Positions 7,422 through 15,946 of a stretch of 34,215 nucleotides of DNA are shown here, piece after piece. Position numbers and translations under genes: made by a program. Position 1 is the stretch's first letter; every line of letters starts with the position of its first letter. Below the pieces are notes generated by a model that had not been told where the DNA came from, did no database searches, and worked only from the letters and a program-made list of their open reading frames with translations. Source of the stretch: Bacteroidota bacterium (lineage in GTDB: Bacteria; Bacteroidota; Bacteroidia; Bacteroidales; Prolixibacteraceae); assembly GCA_023251435.1 (NCBI GenBank), contig JAHEYU010000030.1:10440-44654 (forward strand), given 5' to 3'.

Positions 7422-7512
7422 TTGATTATAAACATTTCTACCGCAGCCTGAAGGCTAAGACTATTGAGGCTAAACCAATAACCAGATAAATTAGTTAATA
7501 TTTGACCGGATT

Positions 7513-8052
7513 CTATTGTTCAAGAATCGCTTTCAGATTATCCAGTCCGTTTTGTAAATCGGGAGCCAGCATGGCTTCCATATCCATAAACAACAACATC
7601 AGCTTCATCGGGAATTTCATTTCTCCGTTAAAACTCCATTTAACCGATGTCACCGAATCATTAATGGCTTCGGTGGCAAGATGGGCGTAGTCGGTCGATT
7701 CGAATGGTTCGATAAAATGCAGTTCATAGTCAATACGACTGCCTTCCTCAATTTTGGTAATCTTCTGCTCACCTTTGCCTGCATCAGGATTTTCGCTGTC
7801 CCATGCCGAAACAAATCCAACGGTGGCATCTTCGCCAACAAATTCCTTTTTCATTGCGGGGTCAATTTTTGCCCAGACACTAAAATTGTCCTGATTCTTC
7901 AGGTACTTCACGTAATCGAAAACTTCCTGTTTCGGTTTATTGATCGTCACTTCGCGCACAACAGCATATTTACCGTCGATAAAAAGCGCTACTACTAAAA
8001 CAAGCACTACTATTCCAAGAATAGATAATCCAATAATTTTCAGAGCTTTCAT
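7513..8052 (-). CDS. SRPBCC family (polyketide cyclase-like) membrane-anchored protein
   Basis: A 179-residue protein with one N-terminal membrane segment (IIGLSILGIVVLVLVVALFI, about residues 5-24) followed by a START/SRPBCC-like fold: VVREVTINKPKQEVFDYV, FSVWAKIDP and a C-terminal amphipathic helix after VKWSFNGEMKFP. Such proteins bind small hydrophobic ligands; the ligand is unknown. The ATG at 8052 was chosen over 8175 because the upstream extension overlaps the preceding gene and the signal-anchor begins at MKALKIIG. It lies 19 bases after the DUF4287 gene, probably in the same transcript. Confidence 0.8.
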   Translation of the reverse strand: MKALKIIGLSILGIVVLVLVVALFIDGKYAVVREVTINKPKQEVFDYVKYLKNQDNFSVWAKIDPAMKKEFVGEDATVGFVSAWDSENPDAGKGEQKITKIEEGSRIDYELHFIEPFESTDYAHLATEAINDSVTSVKWSFNGEMKFPMKLMLLFMDMEAMLAPDLQNGLDNLKAILEQ

Positions 8053-8071
8053 AAGTATTGATTTGGGATAG

Positions 8072-8626
8072 TTAATTGGCTTTTTCGTATGATTTCCGGA
8101 TCCACCCGAAAACATCGGGCGTAATTTCATCCACCGATTCGATTTTAATTTTGTGCGAGCACATTGCGTTTGCACCGGTTATAAGCTCCAGAATTCCATC
8201 AGGCTCCTCCCCTTTCAGGTTCAGGCCAATCTCGAAACGGGTTTTGGTGGCTGGCTGAAGAATGGCAAATTGCCGTTTCCGCCTCAAACTTACGTAAGCA
8301 TTTTTAGGTGCAATTTCCACATCAGGGCCAAAGCGGAGAATTTCGTCCATCAATTTGTCGTAAATCGGGCGAAAATGTTCTTTGCCTTTGTACTGATTTT
8401 CAATCAACGATTCCGGATTTTCAGCCGAACCCGCATCGGTACCCAGCGATTTATGGGCTACTAGATTGGCGTAACCATAGGTAAAACCATGTTCTTCTTT
8501 CAAAAAACGCTGTATCTCGCTGTGTTTGGTAAACTGTTTTTGTTTTACAATTTCTACCCACTCTTCGAGCGACTTACCTGAATTCTTATGCAGGTTGTCC
8601 ATCATTGTTTTCTCTGCCTGATCCAT
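8072..8626 (-). CDS. DUF4287/DUF5655 domain protein
   Basis: A 184-residue protein. Residues 1-70 (GKSLEEWVEIVKQK, HGFTYGYANLVAHK) fit DUF4287, and residues 80-184 (YDKLMDEILRFGPDVEIAPK, YVSLRRKRQFA, CSHKIKIES) fit DUF5655, a common pairing in soil and marine bacteria. No activity is established. It sits 16 bases after the DUF1801 gene and 19 bases before the SRPBCC gene; these three families often occur together, which supports one transcript. Confidence 0.85.
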   Translation of the reverse strand: MDQAEKTMMDNLHKNSGKSLEEWVEIVKQKQFTKHSEIQRFLKEEHGFTYGYANLVAHKSLGTDAGSAENPESLIENQYKGKEHFRPIYDKLMDEILRFGPDVEIAPKNAYVSLRRKRQFAILQPATKTRFEIGLNLKGEEPDGILELITGANAMCSHKIKIESVDEITPDVFGWIRKSYEKAN

Positions 8627-8642
8627 CGTTTAATTGATTTTA

Positions 8643-9101
8643 TTAGTTTTTGAGAAAGTTCAGTTCGTATAAACCAATCCAATCGGCAACTTCCACTTTT
8701 CTAATCAGTTCGCCAATTAACTTATATGGAATCTGGTTCACATTTTTAAAACGGATACAGCTTTTGCCCATATCAAGCTTTAGTTTGCTGTGTTTGGGGT
8801 ACTCTTCGGTAAACCATTTCAGCAAATCAGGATCGGAATAGATGCCCATGTGGTAAAAGGCGATGAAGTTTTTTTGCGCGGCAGCAGCCAGAAAAGGCAA
8901 AGGTAATTTAGGGTCGCAATGATAGCCTTTTGGATAAATGCTGTGCGGAACAACATAGCCAATCATACCATAACTTATTTCTTCGGCGAACCCTTTGGGC
9001 AGGTTTTCAAGAATCGTTTTCCGGAGTAAAATAATGGCTTCGCGTTGGTGGTCGGAAACCTGACTGATATATTCATCGACAGTATTAACGTTTGATTGCA
9101 T
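8643..9101 (-). CDS. DUF1801 domain protein
   Basis: A 152-residue protein with the DUF1801 (YdhG-like) fold: TVDEYISQVSDHQREAI at the start, EEISYGMIGYVVP, then FIAFYHMGIYSDPDLLKWF and GKSCIRFKNVNQIP. The family is small and soluble with no known enzyme activity; some members are annotated as iron-chaperone-like. The start MQSNVNTVDEY at 9101 is the family start. Its neighbours are the sigma-factor membrane partner upstream (60 bases) and DUF4287 downstream. Confidence 0.85.
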   Translation of the reverse strand: MQSNVNTVDEYISQVSDHQREAIILLRKTILENLPKGFAEEISYGMIGYVVPHSIYPKGYHCDPKLPLPFLAAAAQKNFIAFYHMGIYSDPDLLKWFTEEYPKHSKLKLDMGKSCIRFKNVNQIPYKLIGELIRKVEVADWIGLYELNFLKN

Positions 9102-9161
9102 AACTTACAATTTTGGTTGCAGTTGATTAACAATCAGTCGATTTGAAAGGTTCAAAAAAAA

Positions 9162-9839
9162 CTATTCCACCTCTGCCGTTTCCTTAAGTTCATTCATCAT
9201 TTCATTCAGGCTAACCAGGTAACGACCATAAAGTTTGTTGAATCCCCAGCGAAGAACCAGGAAAGTAACTGCAATTAGCGGGACCAGCACTGCCAGTCCA
9301 ACACCAATAACCAGAAGTATTTTCGAAGTTGCTAGATTTTCAATCCCTCCGGTACTGTATTTAACGCCTTCGTAGAGCCCTGCAGCAAAACTTACGATCA
9401 TATTTATCAGCAAAATTATCACTGCCAGATAAAACAGCCTCCGGTAGGTTTTCAGGGTATCCAGAATTCCGGTCAGAAAATCTTTCAACTGAAGGTCAAC
9501 CGAGAAATTTCTTTTTATTTTCAGGTATCTGATTACAAAAAACAGGTAAGTGGCAATGATCAGTGTATTCGAAAAAATATCCATCGGAATCATCCACGAG
9601 GGATATTGCACCGGTTCTTTGATTAAAATTTTTGAGAGATATAAATCATCAAGAATAATATAGGCAATATATGCCAGCAAAATACCAATTCCAATTCTGA
9701 TATTCCGGTCGATCCGTTCTATCATTGTTTTCGTACGGTTACGCAGCAACCCGGTGATCGATTCCCTGCCAAGATGATGTTTATCAACCTCCTGTGAAGA
9801 GTATGTATTCCACGCCGATTTCAAGTCATTTATATCCAT
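9162..9839 (-). CDS. Four-helix membrane protein coupled to ECF sigma factor
   Basis: A 225-residue protein with four predicted membrane segments near residues 48-68, 86-107, 138-158 and 172-198, and a cytoplasmic N-terminus of about 45 residues (MDINDLKSAWNTYSSQEVD). Its ATG lies two bases after the sigma-factor stop codon, so the two are translationally coupled. That placement and the short N-terminal cytosolic part suggest an anti-sigma or sigma-controlling role, but no zinc-finger anti-sigma motif (HxxxCxxC) is present, so this is inference. No closer family is recognised. Confidence 0.75.
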   Translation of the reverse strand: MDINDLKSAWNTYSSQEVDKHHLGRESITGLLRNRTKTMIERIDRNIRIGIGILLAYIAYIILDDLYLSKILIKEPVQYPSWMIPMDIFSNTLIIATYLFFVIRYLKIKRNFSVDLQLKDFLTGILDTLKTYRRLFYLAVIILLINMIVSFAAGLYEGVKYSTGGIENLATSKILLVIGVGLAVLVPLIAVTFLVLRWGFNKLYGRYLVSLNEMMNELKETAEVE

Positions 9840-9841
9840 CT

Positions 9842-10330
9842 CTATCCTTCCGTATTCATTAACAACTTCAGCTTTTTCTTGATGCGATTCATTTTCACCC
9901 TCACATAATTTTGGGTAATCCCGGTTATTTCGGCAATTTCTTCGTATTTTTTGTCTTCAAGGAACAGCAGAATAATCGATTTTTCGATGCCCGTCAATTG
10001 TGCAACCGCCTTGTTTAGCATCTTTATCTGGTCTTCTGTGCCTGTATCATAAATTTCAACCGCCAACTGCAAATTCTCATACGGAATCCCCGATTTATCA
10101 GGTTGTCTTTTTTCTTTCTTGAAACTGGTAATTGCAGTGTTCAAAGCAACACGGTACATCCAGGTAGAGAATTTCGATTCGTTTCTGAATGAAGGGAACG
10201 ATTTCCACAGCTGTACCAGAATCTCCTGAAACAAGTCACGCCGGTCCTCTTCCGAATCGCAATAAATGGAACATACCTTGTGAATGATCCCCTGGTTCTC
10301 TGTGATTATTTGTAAAAATTCCTTCTCCAA
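9842..10330 (-). CDS. ECF-type RNA polymerase sigma factor
   Basis: A 162-residue sigma-70 family protein. Region 2 is DLFQEILVQLWKSFPSFRNES followed by FSTWMYRVALNTAI (residues about 32-70). Region 4 is LFLEDKKYEEIAEITGITQNYVRVKMNRIKKKL (about 120-155), a helix-turn-helix for the -35 element. The reading frame opens with TTG at 10330 (MEKEFLQIITENQG); no in-frame ATG or GTG is found nearby upstream, so a rare TTG start is proposed. It is coupled to the downstream membrane protein and lies 40 bases after the RluB-like gene. Confidence 0.88.
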   Translation of the reverse strand: MEKEFLQIITENQGIIHKVCSIYCDSEEDRRDLFQEILVQLWKSFPSFRNESKFSTWMYRVALNTAITSFKKEKRQPDKSGIPYENLQLAVEIYDTGTEDQIKMLNKAVAQLTGIEKSIILLFLEDKKYEEIAEITGITQNYVRVKMNRIKKKLKLLMNTEG

Positions 10331-10370
10331 AATCGTAGTTGATTAGTCTGCAAAAACTGATTTCATTACA

Positions 10371-11159
10371 TTAACTCATTTTCAGATAACTAATTTCGTG
10401 AGGAGTCAAAAAACGGTAACGTCCGCGGGGCAGATCTTTTTTGGTAAGTCCGGCAAAAAGTACACGGTCGAGTTTTTCAACATGATAGCCAAAATGCTCG
10501 AAAATACGGCGTACAATGCGGTTTCTGCCTGAATGTATTTCAATGCCCACCTGACGTGCATCGCTCTGATCGATGCGGTGAATATCGTCGGCAGCAATTA
10601 ATCCATCTTCCAGTTCAATTCCTGAAGCTATTTTTTCTATGTCGTCCTGAAGGAGGTCGCGGTCGAGCTGAACATGGTAAACTTTTTTCTTCTCGTAGCT
10701 CGGATGTGTCAATTTTTTGGCCAAATCGCCGTCGTTGGTAAATAGCAACAGTCCGGTTGTCTGAATATCGAGTCTTCCCACCGGATAAATCCTTTCGGGA
10801 CAAGCGCCCTGAACCAGTTCCATCACAGTACGACCTGCAAACGGATCGTCGCTGGTAGTCACAAAACCTTTGGGCTTGTTGAGCAACAGATATACTTTTT
10901 TCTCCGGATTCAGGCGTTTGCCTTCAAATACTACCTCGTCGTCGAGTGTCACTTTCCGCCCCAGTTCGGTAACTACCTCGCCGTTCACGGTGATAAACCC
11001 TTTGCTGATGAGATCGTCGGCATCGCGGCGCGAGCAAATACCCGCGTTCGAAATGTATCTGTTAAGTCGGATCAGTCCATCGCCAATCGGCACATTTACC
11101 GGCTCACTAACAGGCGGTTTCTTTTTTAAAGTGATTATTTTCTTTGGAAGCTCTTTCAT
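10371..11159 (-). CDS. rluB: Pseudouridine synthase, RsuA/RluB family
   Basis: A 262-residue enzyme that isomerises uridine in 23S rRNA (RluB) or a related site. A basic N-terminal tail of about 28 residues precedes an S4 RNA-binding domain (RLNRYISNAGICSRRDADDL, residues about 32-75). The catalytic domain carries LLNKPKGFVTT and the active-site motif PVGRLDIQTTGLLLFTNDG, in which the aspartate of GRLD is the nucleophile. NRIVRRIFEHFGYHVEKLDR is the usual C-terminal block. RsuA versus RluB cannot be settled by eye; the long N-terminal extension is more RluB-like. Confidence 0.85.
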   Translation of the reverse strand: MKELPKKIITLKKKPPVSEPVNVPIGDGLIRLNRYISNAGICSRRDADDLISKGFITVNGEVVTELGRKVTLDDEVVFEGKRLNPEKKVYLLLNKPKGFVTTSDDPFAGRTVMELVQGACPERIYPVGRLDIQTTGLLLFTNDGDLAKKLTHPSYEKKKVYHVQLDRDLLQDDIEKIASGIELEDGLIAADDIHRIDQSDARQVGIEIHSGRNRIVRRIFEHFGYHVEKLDRVLFAGLTKKDLPRGRYRFLTPHEISYLKMS

Positions 11160-11208
11160 TCGAAATTATGGCATTGAATTAAAAATAAATAATCCGGTTA
11201 CAAGCTAA

Positions 11209-11348
11209 TTCTACTTTAACACATTTGAAAAATCAACCTTTTTACCCTTAATCCCTAAAGGGAAAGGTCGATTTTTCAGCTTTCTCCCTTCAGGGTCGGG
11301 GTGAAAAGCTGAAAAATTGTTTCCTGAATTGAATCTGTTAAAGTAGAA
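11209..11348. mobile_element. 140-bp palindromic element with 13-bp TIRs
   Basis: TTCTACTTTAACA (11209-11221) and TGTTAAAGTAGAA (11336-11348) are exact reverse complements. Inside, ATTTTTCAGCTTT near 11271 and AAAGCTGAAAAAT near 11305-11317 form another perfect stem, with CCCTAAAGGG beside it. No open frame is present. It separates the rluB-like gene from the carboxypeptidase-regulatory-like gene upstream of it. Confidence 0.7.
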
Positions 11349-11414
11349 CTAATAATCAGCTGTATTTATCCGGAATTAGAAATGCAAAGGTCGTAAAAAT
11401 TAACGAAAATACAT

Positions 11415-12185
11415 TCAACGGCGCTCCTGCCGATAGATTTTATATTGTTCTTTTATAGCATTGCGAACTTCATATTCGGTCGAAATCTGACTTAGCAAAC
11501 CTTTGCTGTTAAAATATATCATAAACGAATCCGCCTGATAATCATTCATTCCGGTTAATTCCATCACCAATTCCTTGTTGTAAAATTGCGATAAAAACTC
11601 CCACTTCTTTTCGGTGACGATGGCTTGCCGGGTTTCACGTTTTTCGCGCTCCCGCTTGCTGGTGTAGTATTGCAAAAAACTTACCGGACTAAAAATGGCT
11701 GCCAGTACAGGTGGTTTTTTGTTGTAGGCATCGCCCCGAAGTTGCGGGTCGATATCTACTTTTTTCGCGACCGGAACCCCATCCATATTTACTTTGGTTT
11801 GCTCGCCCTGCACTTTCACTTCAGGAATTGCAAACCTGATGGGTTTTGCATAAAGAATCAATACATTCATTTCGTTGTAATTGGCGGGTATGCGAACCGT
11901 TGTTTTCGAAAACCCAAGCGAAGAAATGGACAGACTGTCGATGTTGAGCATATCCATCGTAAAGCGGCCCTGCTCATCGGTAGTTACACCGCTGTGCGTC
12001 CTGAAATTTAGCACGTAAGCAAATGGTACCGGCAATTCATCGTCGAGGTTCAGCACTTGTCCCTTCAGTTTTATGGGCATCGGGTCAATTTCTTCAGCCT
12101 CCTGAGCCTTTATCTGAAAAGCACACAAGACAACAAGCAGGAACAATATGGTTACAGAAAAAATATTTCGGGAATAAACTAACAT
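11415..12185 (-). CDS. Carboxypeptidase-regulatory-like exported protein
   Basis: A 256-residue exported protein. Residues 1-27 form a signal peptide ending in AFQIKAQ. Residues 38-110 (LKGQVLNLDDELPVPFAYV, GVTTDEQGRFTMDML, SISSLGFSKTTVRI) are a CarboxypepD_reg-like beta-sandwich typical of Bacteroidota envelope proteins. The C-terminal half, with PVSFLQYYTSKREREKRE and ELTGMNDYQADSFMIYF, is helical and highly charged. Proteins of this shape sit in the periplasm or outer membrane; the function is unknown. It is transcribed away from the serine hydrolase across a repeat-bearing divergent spacer. Confidence 0.8.
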   Translation of the reverse strand: MLVYSRNIFSVTILFLLVVLCAFQIKAQEAEEIDPMPIKLKGQVLNLDDELPVPFAYVLNFRTHSGVTTDEQGRFTMDMLNIDSLSISSLGFSKTTVRIPANYNEMNVLILYAKPIRFAIPEVKVQGEQTKVNMDGVPVAKKVDIDPQLRGDAYNKKPPVLAAIFSPVSFLQYYTSKREREKRETRQAIVTEKKWEFLSQFYNKELVMELTGMNDYQADSFMIYFNSKGLLSQISTEYEVRNAIKEQYKIYRQERR

Positions 12186-12556
12186 ATCAAGCTTATATTC
12201 AGTGCTTTCAAATCTTCAGACTTTTAGCTGTTTTGCAACTTATACCGATTGCACATTCATAATAGTCCAATTGCGACTTCGTCTTATTGTACTATATTCA
12301 TGTAGCATCGGCATTAATCCCGATTAATCGGGATAATTAATATTTTGTCTTTGGACTAAAATATAAATACAATTGGTATTAAAAGCCTTTCAGGCAAAAG
12401 TAAAAAAATACAAACAATTACACGCCCGCAGTAACATTCGTTAACTGGATTTAACAGAGTTTACAAGATTATAACCGAATCGCTGTATTTTCGATTCAGA
12501 TTAGCTAACTTTAATCACCCAATCTCTGAATAACAACCAATAAAAACTAAATCACC
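12186..12556. other. Divergent spacer with MITE-like copy 2
   Basis: No gene is seen. Positions 12239-12382 hold the second copy of the TAATACCAA element. The remaining part (12420-12556) should contain the promoter of the serine hydrolase; TAACTTTA at 12506-12513 is one mismatch from the TAnnTTTG box. Confidence 0.5.
12239..12382. mobile_element. MITE-like element, copy 2
   Basis: Ends TTATACCGATTG and CAATTGGTATTAA are imperfect inverted repeats. A CCCGATTAATCGGG hairpin lies at about 12318-12331 and TTTGGACTA near 12350. Read in reverse complement, the blocks appear in the same order as in 3615-3750. It is non-coding. Confidence 0.6.
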
Positions 12557-13933
12557 ATGAAAAAAGCTTCCGGAAGACAAAATTTCAAACGAATTCTTTG
12601 GGCAATATTAACAGTACTGGTTTTAGGTTTGGCTTATGGCGTGTATTACATCAATTCGCTGCTGCCAATTATTACCGGTTATCCGGCCAAATACTTGTGT
12701 TCGGCGGTATTCGTGTCAGGACGCGAACAGGCTGAAGTGGAAGCGATGGACCTGAACTTTTCTTTCATCAAATACACACAGAATACTGTCGATTTTAAGG
12801 ATTCGAGTGTAACCAGTTCATTTTTATGGGGAAAATCGAAAGCCATTTATCGGGAAGGATTTGGGGCAACTTTGCTTCGTGGTGTTAAAGAAGAGGATTT
12901 GCGTAAAATTAAATTCAGGAAACCGGTGGCTAATTATAATCAGGATACCATTGCATGGCCAATGGGAAATATGATGCCTGATACGACCACCAACATTGAT
13001 ACCGAAGTACTTGATGAAATTACGGAGAAACTGATGGATGAAGGTCGCTACAAAGGAAATGCTTTTTCATTTATGGTGATACACAAAGGGATTCCGGTAG
13101 TAGAAGCCTATCAGCCTCAATTCGATGCCAAAACACGTTTTTTAAGTTGGTCGATGGCTAAAAGTTTTACCAACTCATTGGCCGGAATCATGGTAAAAGA
13201 AGGGAAATGGGACATAAATCAGGCGATGAATATTCCTGAATGGCAAACAGACGACCGTAAACAAATTACCTACAACAACCTGATGCAGGCTGAAAGCGGA
13301 TTGCTTTGGAACGAAGATTACGGCAACCGGTCGGATGTTACGGTGATGCTTTATTGCGAAAAGGATTTTGCCCGTTATGTGTTTGACCGGCCACTCGAAG
13401 CACCGGTTGCAACAAAATGGATCTATTCATCAGGAAATCCCAACGTTGTTACGTATCAAATCAGACAAACCATCGGGAATGATCAGGAATACTATGAATT
13501 TCCTTATACACGCCTTTTTAATAAAATTGGGATGCCAAATGCTGTTTTTGAAGTGGATGCATCCGGAACTTTTGTAGGCTCATCGTACATTTATGCCACA
13601 ACCCGCGATTTTGCCCGTTACGGCTTTATGCTTCTCAACGATGGCGTGTTTAATGGCGAACGTATTCTTCCTGAAGGATGGGTTAAATATTGTACCAGCC
13701 CCAACACGAAAAGCAATGGTGAATATGGTTCACTGTTTTGGATCAACAAATCGAAATTCAGGTATCCATCGGCTCCCGACGATATGTTTTGGTGCCAGGG
13801 CTACGATGGCCAACGGATTTTTATTATCCCTTCAAAAGAATTAATCGTGGTAATCTTGGGCTTCTCGCACAAACCTGAAAACGAAATGATGCGTGATGCC
13901 CTGTTGGGAGATATCCTGAAAGCAATCAACTAA
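12557..13933 (+). CDS. Serine hydrolase, beta-lactamase/class C-like
   Basis: A 458-residue membrane-anchored or exported protein with a hydrophobic segment at residues 12-36. The catalytic SxxK is SMAK at about residues 199-202 (WSMAKSFTNSLAGIM), and the second motif is YSSGNPN near 288. The C-terminus carries WCQGYDGQRIFI in the position of the third motif. These features place it with the beta-lactamase-related serine hydrolases (EstB/FmtA-like, Pfam Beta-lactamase), many of which act on peptides or esters in the envelope rather than on antibiotics. The N-terminal 150 residues are not part of the core fold. It converges on the ThuA-like gene with 13 bases between. Confidence 0.85.
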   Translation: MKKASGRQNFKRILWAILTVLVLGLAYGVYYINSLLPIITGYPAKYLCSAVFVSGREQAEVEAMDLNFSFIKYTQNTVDFKDSSVTSSFLWGKSKAIYREGFGATLLRGVKEEDLRKIKFRKPVANYNQDTIAWPMGNMMPDTTTNIDTEVLDEITEKLMDEGRYKGNAFSFMVIHKGIPVVEAYQPQFDAKTRFLSWSMAKSFTNSLAGIMVKEGKWDINQAMNIPEWQTDDRKQITYNNLMQAESGLLWNEDYGNRSDVTVMLYCEKDFARYVFDRPLEAPVATKWIYSSGNPNVVTYQIRQTIGNDQEYYEFPYTRLFNKIGMPNAVFEVDASGTFVGSSYIYATTRDFARYGFMLLNDGVFNGERILPEGWVKYCTSPNTKSNGEYGSLFWINKSKFRYPSAPDDMFWCQGYDGQRIFIIPSKELIVVILGFSHKPENEMMRDALLGDILKAIN

Positions 13934-13946
13934 CCTAACGAAAAGT

Positions 13947-14657
13947 CTATTTTTCGGAGACATAAATAATTGCTTGCCTTACAAGTTTCTGATAATTGGG
14001 ATTTAACCACCCGTTTTTATCGTGCCCCGGCTGAATGTAAACGATGCGCGAATTTTCCTTTCGATGTGTCCACCCAATTATTTTGCTGCTTTGCGGATGA
14101 TCGGTGGTGAGCAATGTAGTTACCCCTGGCAAAACTTCGGTATTACCGTAAACTTCATCCAGAATTTCGAAGTCTTTTATCCCTTTGGTAACCGGATGTT
14201 TTGTATCGACTATTTTTACTTTAAATGTTACGTCGTGCTGGTAAGTTGACGATTGTGGTGTATTTTTTCCTTCGTGGTATTTGCCGCCAACAATGGTTTT
14301 GTATTCGTCCCACTGCTGATAAGAACATTGCGAATGGTGCAGAAAAACCAATCCTTTACCCAATCTCAGCAGTTTAGAATAGCTCTCCTTTTCTGTTTCT
14401 GAAATGGTTTTTGGCATATCGTAAAAAACCACTGCATCAAAAGTTTTTGAGTCGATGGTTCCGAGTTGCGCATTTGCTTCCGGATGTTTGAGCTCGGTGT
14501 AGCTGATATTCTGAAAGGTATCGAACATCTCAAAAAACGATTTACGTTCGAAATCGTGGCCTCCGGTAACAACCAGAATATTCAGCTTTTTTGCGGAAAC
14601 TGAAAAAGAAAGGATGATCAAAAAGCATAAAGTCAGAAAATACTGAATTTGTTTCAT
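13947..14657 (-). CDS. ThuA-like domain secreted protein
   Basis: A 236-residue protein with a signal peptide (residues 1-22, ending FSVSA) followed by a ThuA/class I glutamine amidotransferase-like fold: NILVVTGGHDFERKSFFEMF, FDAVVFYDMP, GLVFLHHSQCSYQQW, and a C-terminal VYIQPGHDKNGWLNPNYQKLV. ThuA-like proteins in Bacteroidota are linked to sugar metabolism, often keto-sugar or trehalose-related, but their reaction is not well defined. A periplasmic location is expected. It lies 12 bases downstream of sufS on the same strand, so co-transcription is possible. Confidence 0.85.
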   Translation of the reverse strand: MKQIQYFLTLCFLIILSFSVSAKKLNILVVTGGHDFERKSFFEMFDTFQNISYTELKHPEANAQLGTIDSKTFDAVVFYDMPKTISETEKESYSKLLRLGKGLVFLHHSQCSYQQWDEYKTIVGGKYHEGKNTPQSSTYQHDVTFKVKIVDTKHPVTKGIKDFEILDEVYGNTEVLPGVTTLLTTDHPQSSKIIGWTHRKENSRIVYIQPGHDKNGWLNPNYQKLVRQAIIYVSEK

Positions 14658-14669
14658 GATTTATTGGTT

Positions 14670-15887
14670 TTAGAACATCGAAATTACTTTTTTCAAAGCC
14701 GCCACAAACACATCAATTTCTTCCTTCGTGTTATAAAAAGCAAACGAAGCACGCACGGTTCCCTGTATGTCGAAATGATCCATTAGCGGATCTGCGCAAT
14801 GGTGACCTGTGCGAACAGCAATCCCAAATTTATCGAGCATTGTTCCCAAATCGAAGAAATGAACTCCTTCGACATTGAAAGAAATTACTCCCGATTTTTC
14901 GACCTGCGTACCATAAATACGCAATCCCGGAATGGTCAGTAGTTGTTTGGTCGCATAATTTAACAGTTCGGTTTCCCAGGCTGCTGCATTTTCAATTCCA
15001 ATTTGCTGAAGGTAACCGATGGCAGCACCAAAGGCAATTACTCCGCTGATATTGGGAGTTCCGGCTTCGAATTTGTATGGCAATTCGTTGTAAGTAGTTC
15101 CGGCAAATTTCACTTCCGAAATCATTTCACCGCCCCCCTGGTACGGAGGCATTTGTTCGAGCAGTTCTTTTTTGCCGTACAAAACGCCTACCCCATTGGG
15201 GCCATACATTTTGTGGGCCGAAAAAGCATAAAAATCGGCATCCAAATCCTGAACATCTATCCGGAGATGCGCCGCCGCCTGAGCTCCGTCAATCAAAATA
15301 CGGATGCCATTGGAATGGGCTATCTGCGCAATCTGTTTCACCGGATTGATAGTTCCAAGTACGTTCGAAACATGAGTAACAGCAATGAGTTTGGTGCGAT
15401 TGGAAATTAAACTTTCAAGTTTTTCAATTTGTAACCGGCCATCATCATCAATCGGGAGCATTACTATTTTAGCTCCTTTGCGGCCAGCCATCAGTTGCCA
15501 GGGAACGATGTTTGAATGGTGTTCCATTTCTGAAACAATGATTTCGTCACCTTCCTGAATAAACGCTTCTCCAAACGAAAATGCTACCAGGTTGATACTT
15601 TCGGTCGTTCCTTTGGTGAAAATAATTTGCTCACGGCTTTCAGCGTTGATAAGCTCGCGCACCATTTCACGGGTTTGTTCGTAAGCTTCGGTTGCTTTGT
15701 CGGCCAGAAAGTGTGCGGCCCGATGAATATTTCCGTAGTATTCGGTATAAGTCCGGGTTAATGCATCAATCACTCGCTGCGGGCGCTGCGTTGTAGCCGC
15801 ATTGTCGAAATAAACCAGTGGCCGGTTGTATATTTTTTGCTGAAGTATCGGAAAATCCTGACGTATTTTATCAATGTCGAAAATCAT
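14670..15887 (-). CDS. sufS: Cysteine desulfurase SufS
   Basis: A 405-residue PLP enzyme that removes sulfur from cysteine to alanine, feeding Fe-S cluster assembly. NAATTQRPQRVIDAL near the start, EMEHHSNIVPWQ, and FSAHKMYGPNGVGVLYGK with the PLP lysine near residue 226 are diagnostic. RTGHHCADPLM near residue 360 carries the persulfide cysteine on the tight SufS-type loop. The ATG at 15887 (MIFDIDKIRQDFPILQQ) gives the usual family length; the open frame to 15986 is upstream leader. No other suf genes are adjacent. A TATCTTTG box lies about 60 bases upstream. Confidence 0.92.
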   Translation of the reverse strand: MIFDIDKIRQDFPILQQKIYNRPLVYFDNAATTQRPQRVIDALTRTYTEYYGNIHRAAHFLADKATEAYEQTREMVRELINAESREQIIFTKGTTESINLVAFSFGEAFIQEGDEIIVSEMEHHSNIVPWQLMAGRKGAKIVMLPIDDDGRLQIEKLESLISNRTKLIAVTHVSNVLGTINPVKQIAQIAHSNGIRILIDGAQAAAHLRIDVQDLDADFYAFSAHKMYGPNGVGVLYGKKELLEQMPPYQGGGEMISEVKFAGTTYNELPYKFEAGTPNISGVIAFGAAIGYLQQIGIENAAAWETELLNYATKQLLTIPGLRIYGTQVEKSGVISFNVEGVHFFDLGTMLDKFGIAVRTGHHCADPLMDHFDIQGTVRASFAFYNTKEEIDVFVAALKKVISMF

Positions 15888-15946
15888 AACAAATTCATTT
15901 TTATGGAATAAACAACAAATATTACGCGCATATTCCTTGCGCGCAG

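Larger units (their letters stand above)
6412..7512. other. Intergenic stretch of about 1.1 kb made of repeats
   Basis: No gene is supported. From left to right it holds a bulged hairpin with a TTAACATTGGGC 12-mer (6439-6520), a nested hairpin group (6770-6857), a MITE-like element with 14-bp terminal inverted repeats (6921-7231) and GGCTTTAGCC/GGGCTAAAGCCC hairpins (7379-7421). Frames of 60-80 codons inside it coincide with the repeats and have no protein-like composition. Confidence 0.6.

Noticed and set aside
12023-12262. Plus-strand frame opposite the carboxypeptidase-regulatory-like gene
   Set aside because: It is antisense to a gene with a clear signal peptide and domain, and runs into the MITE-like element.
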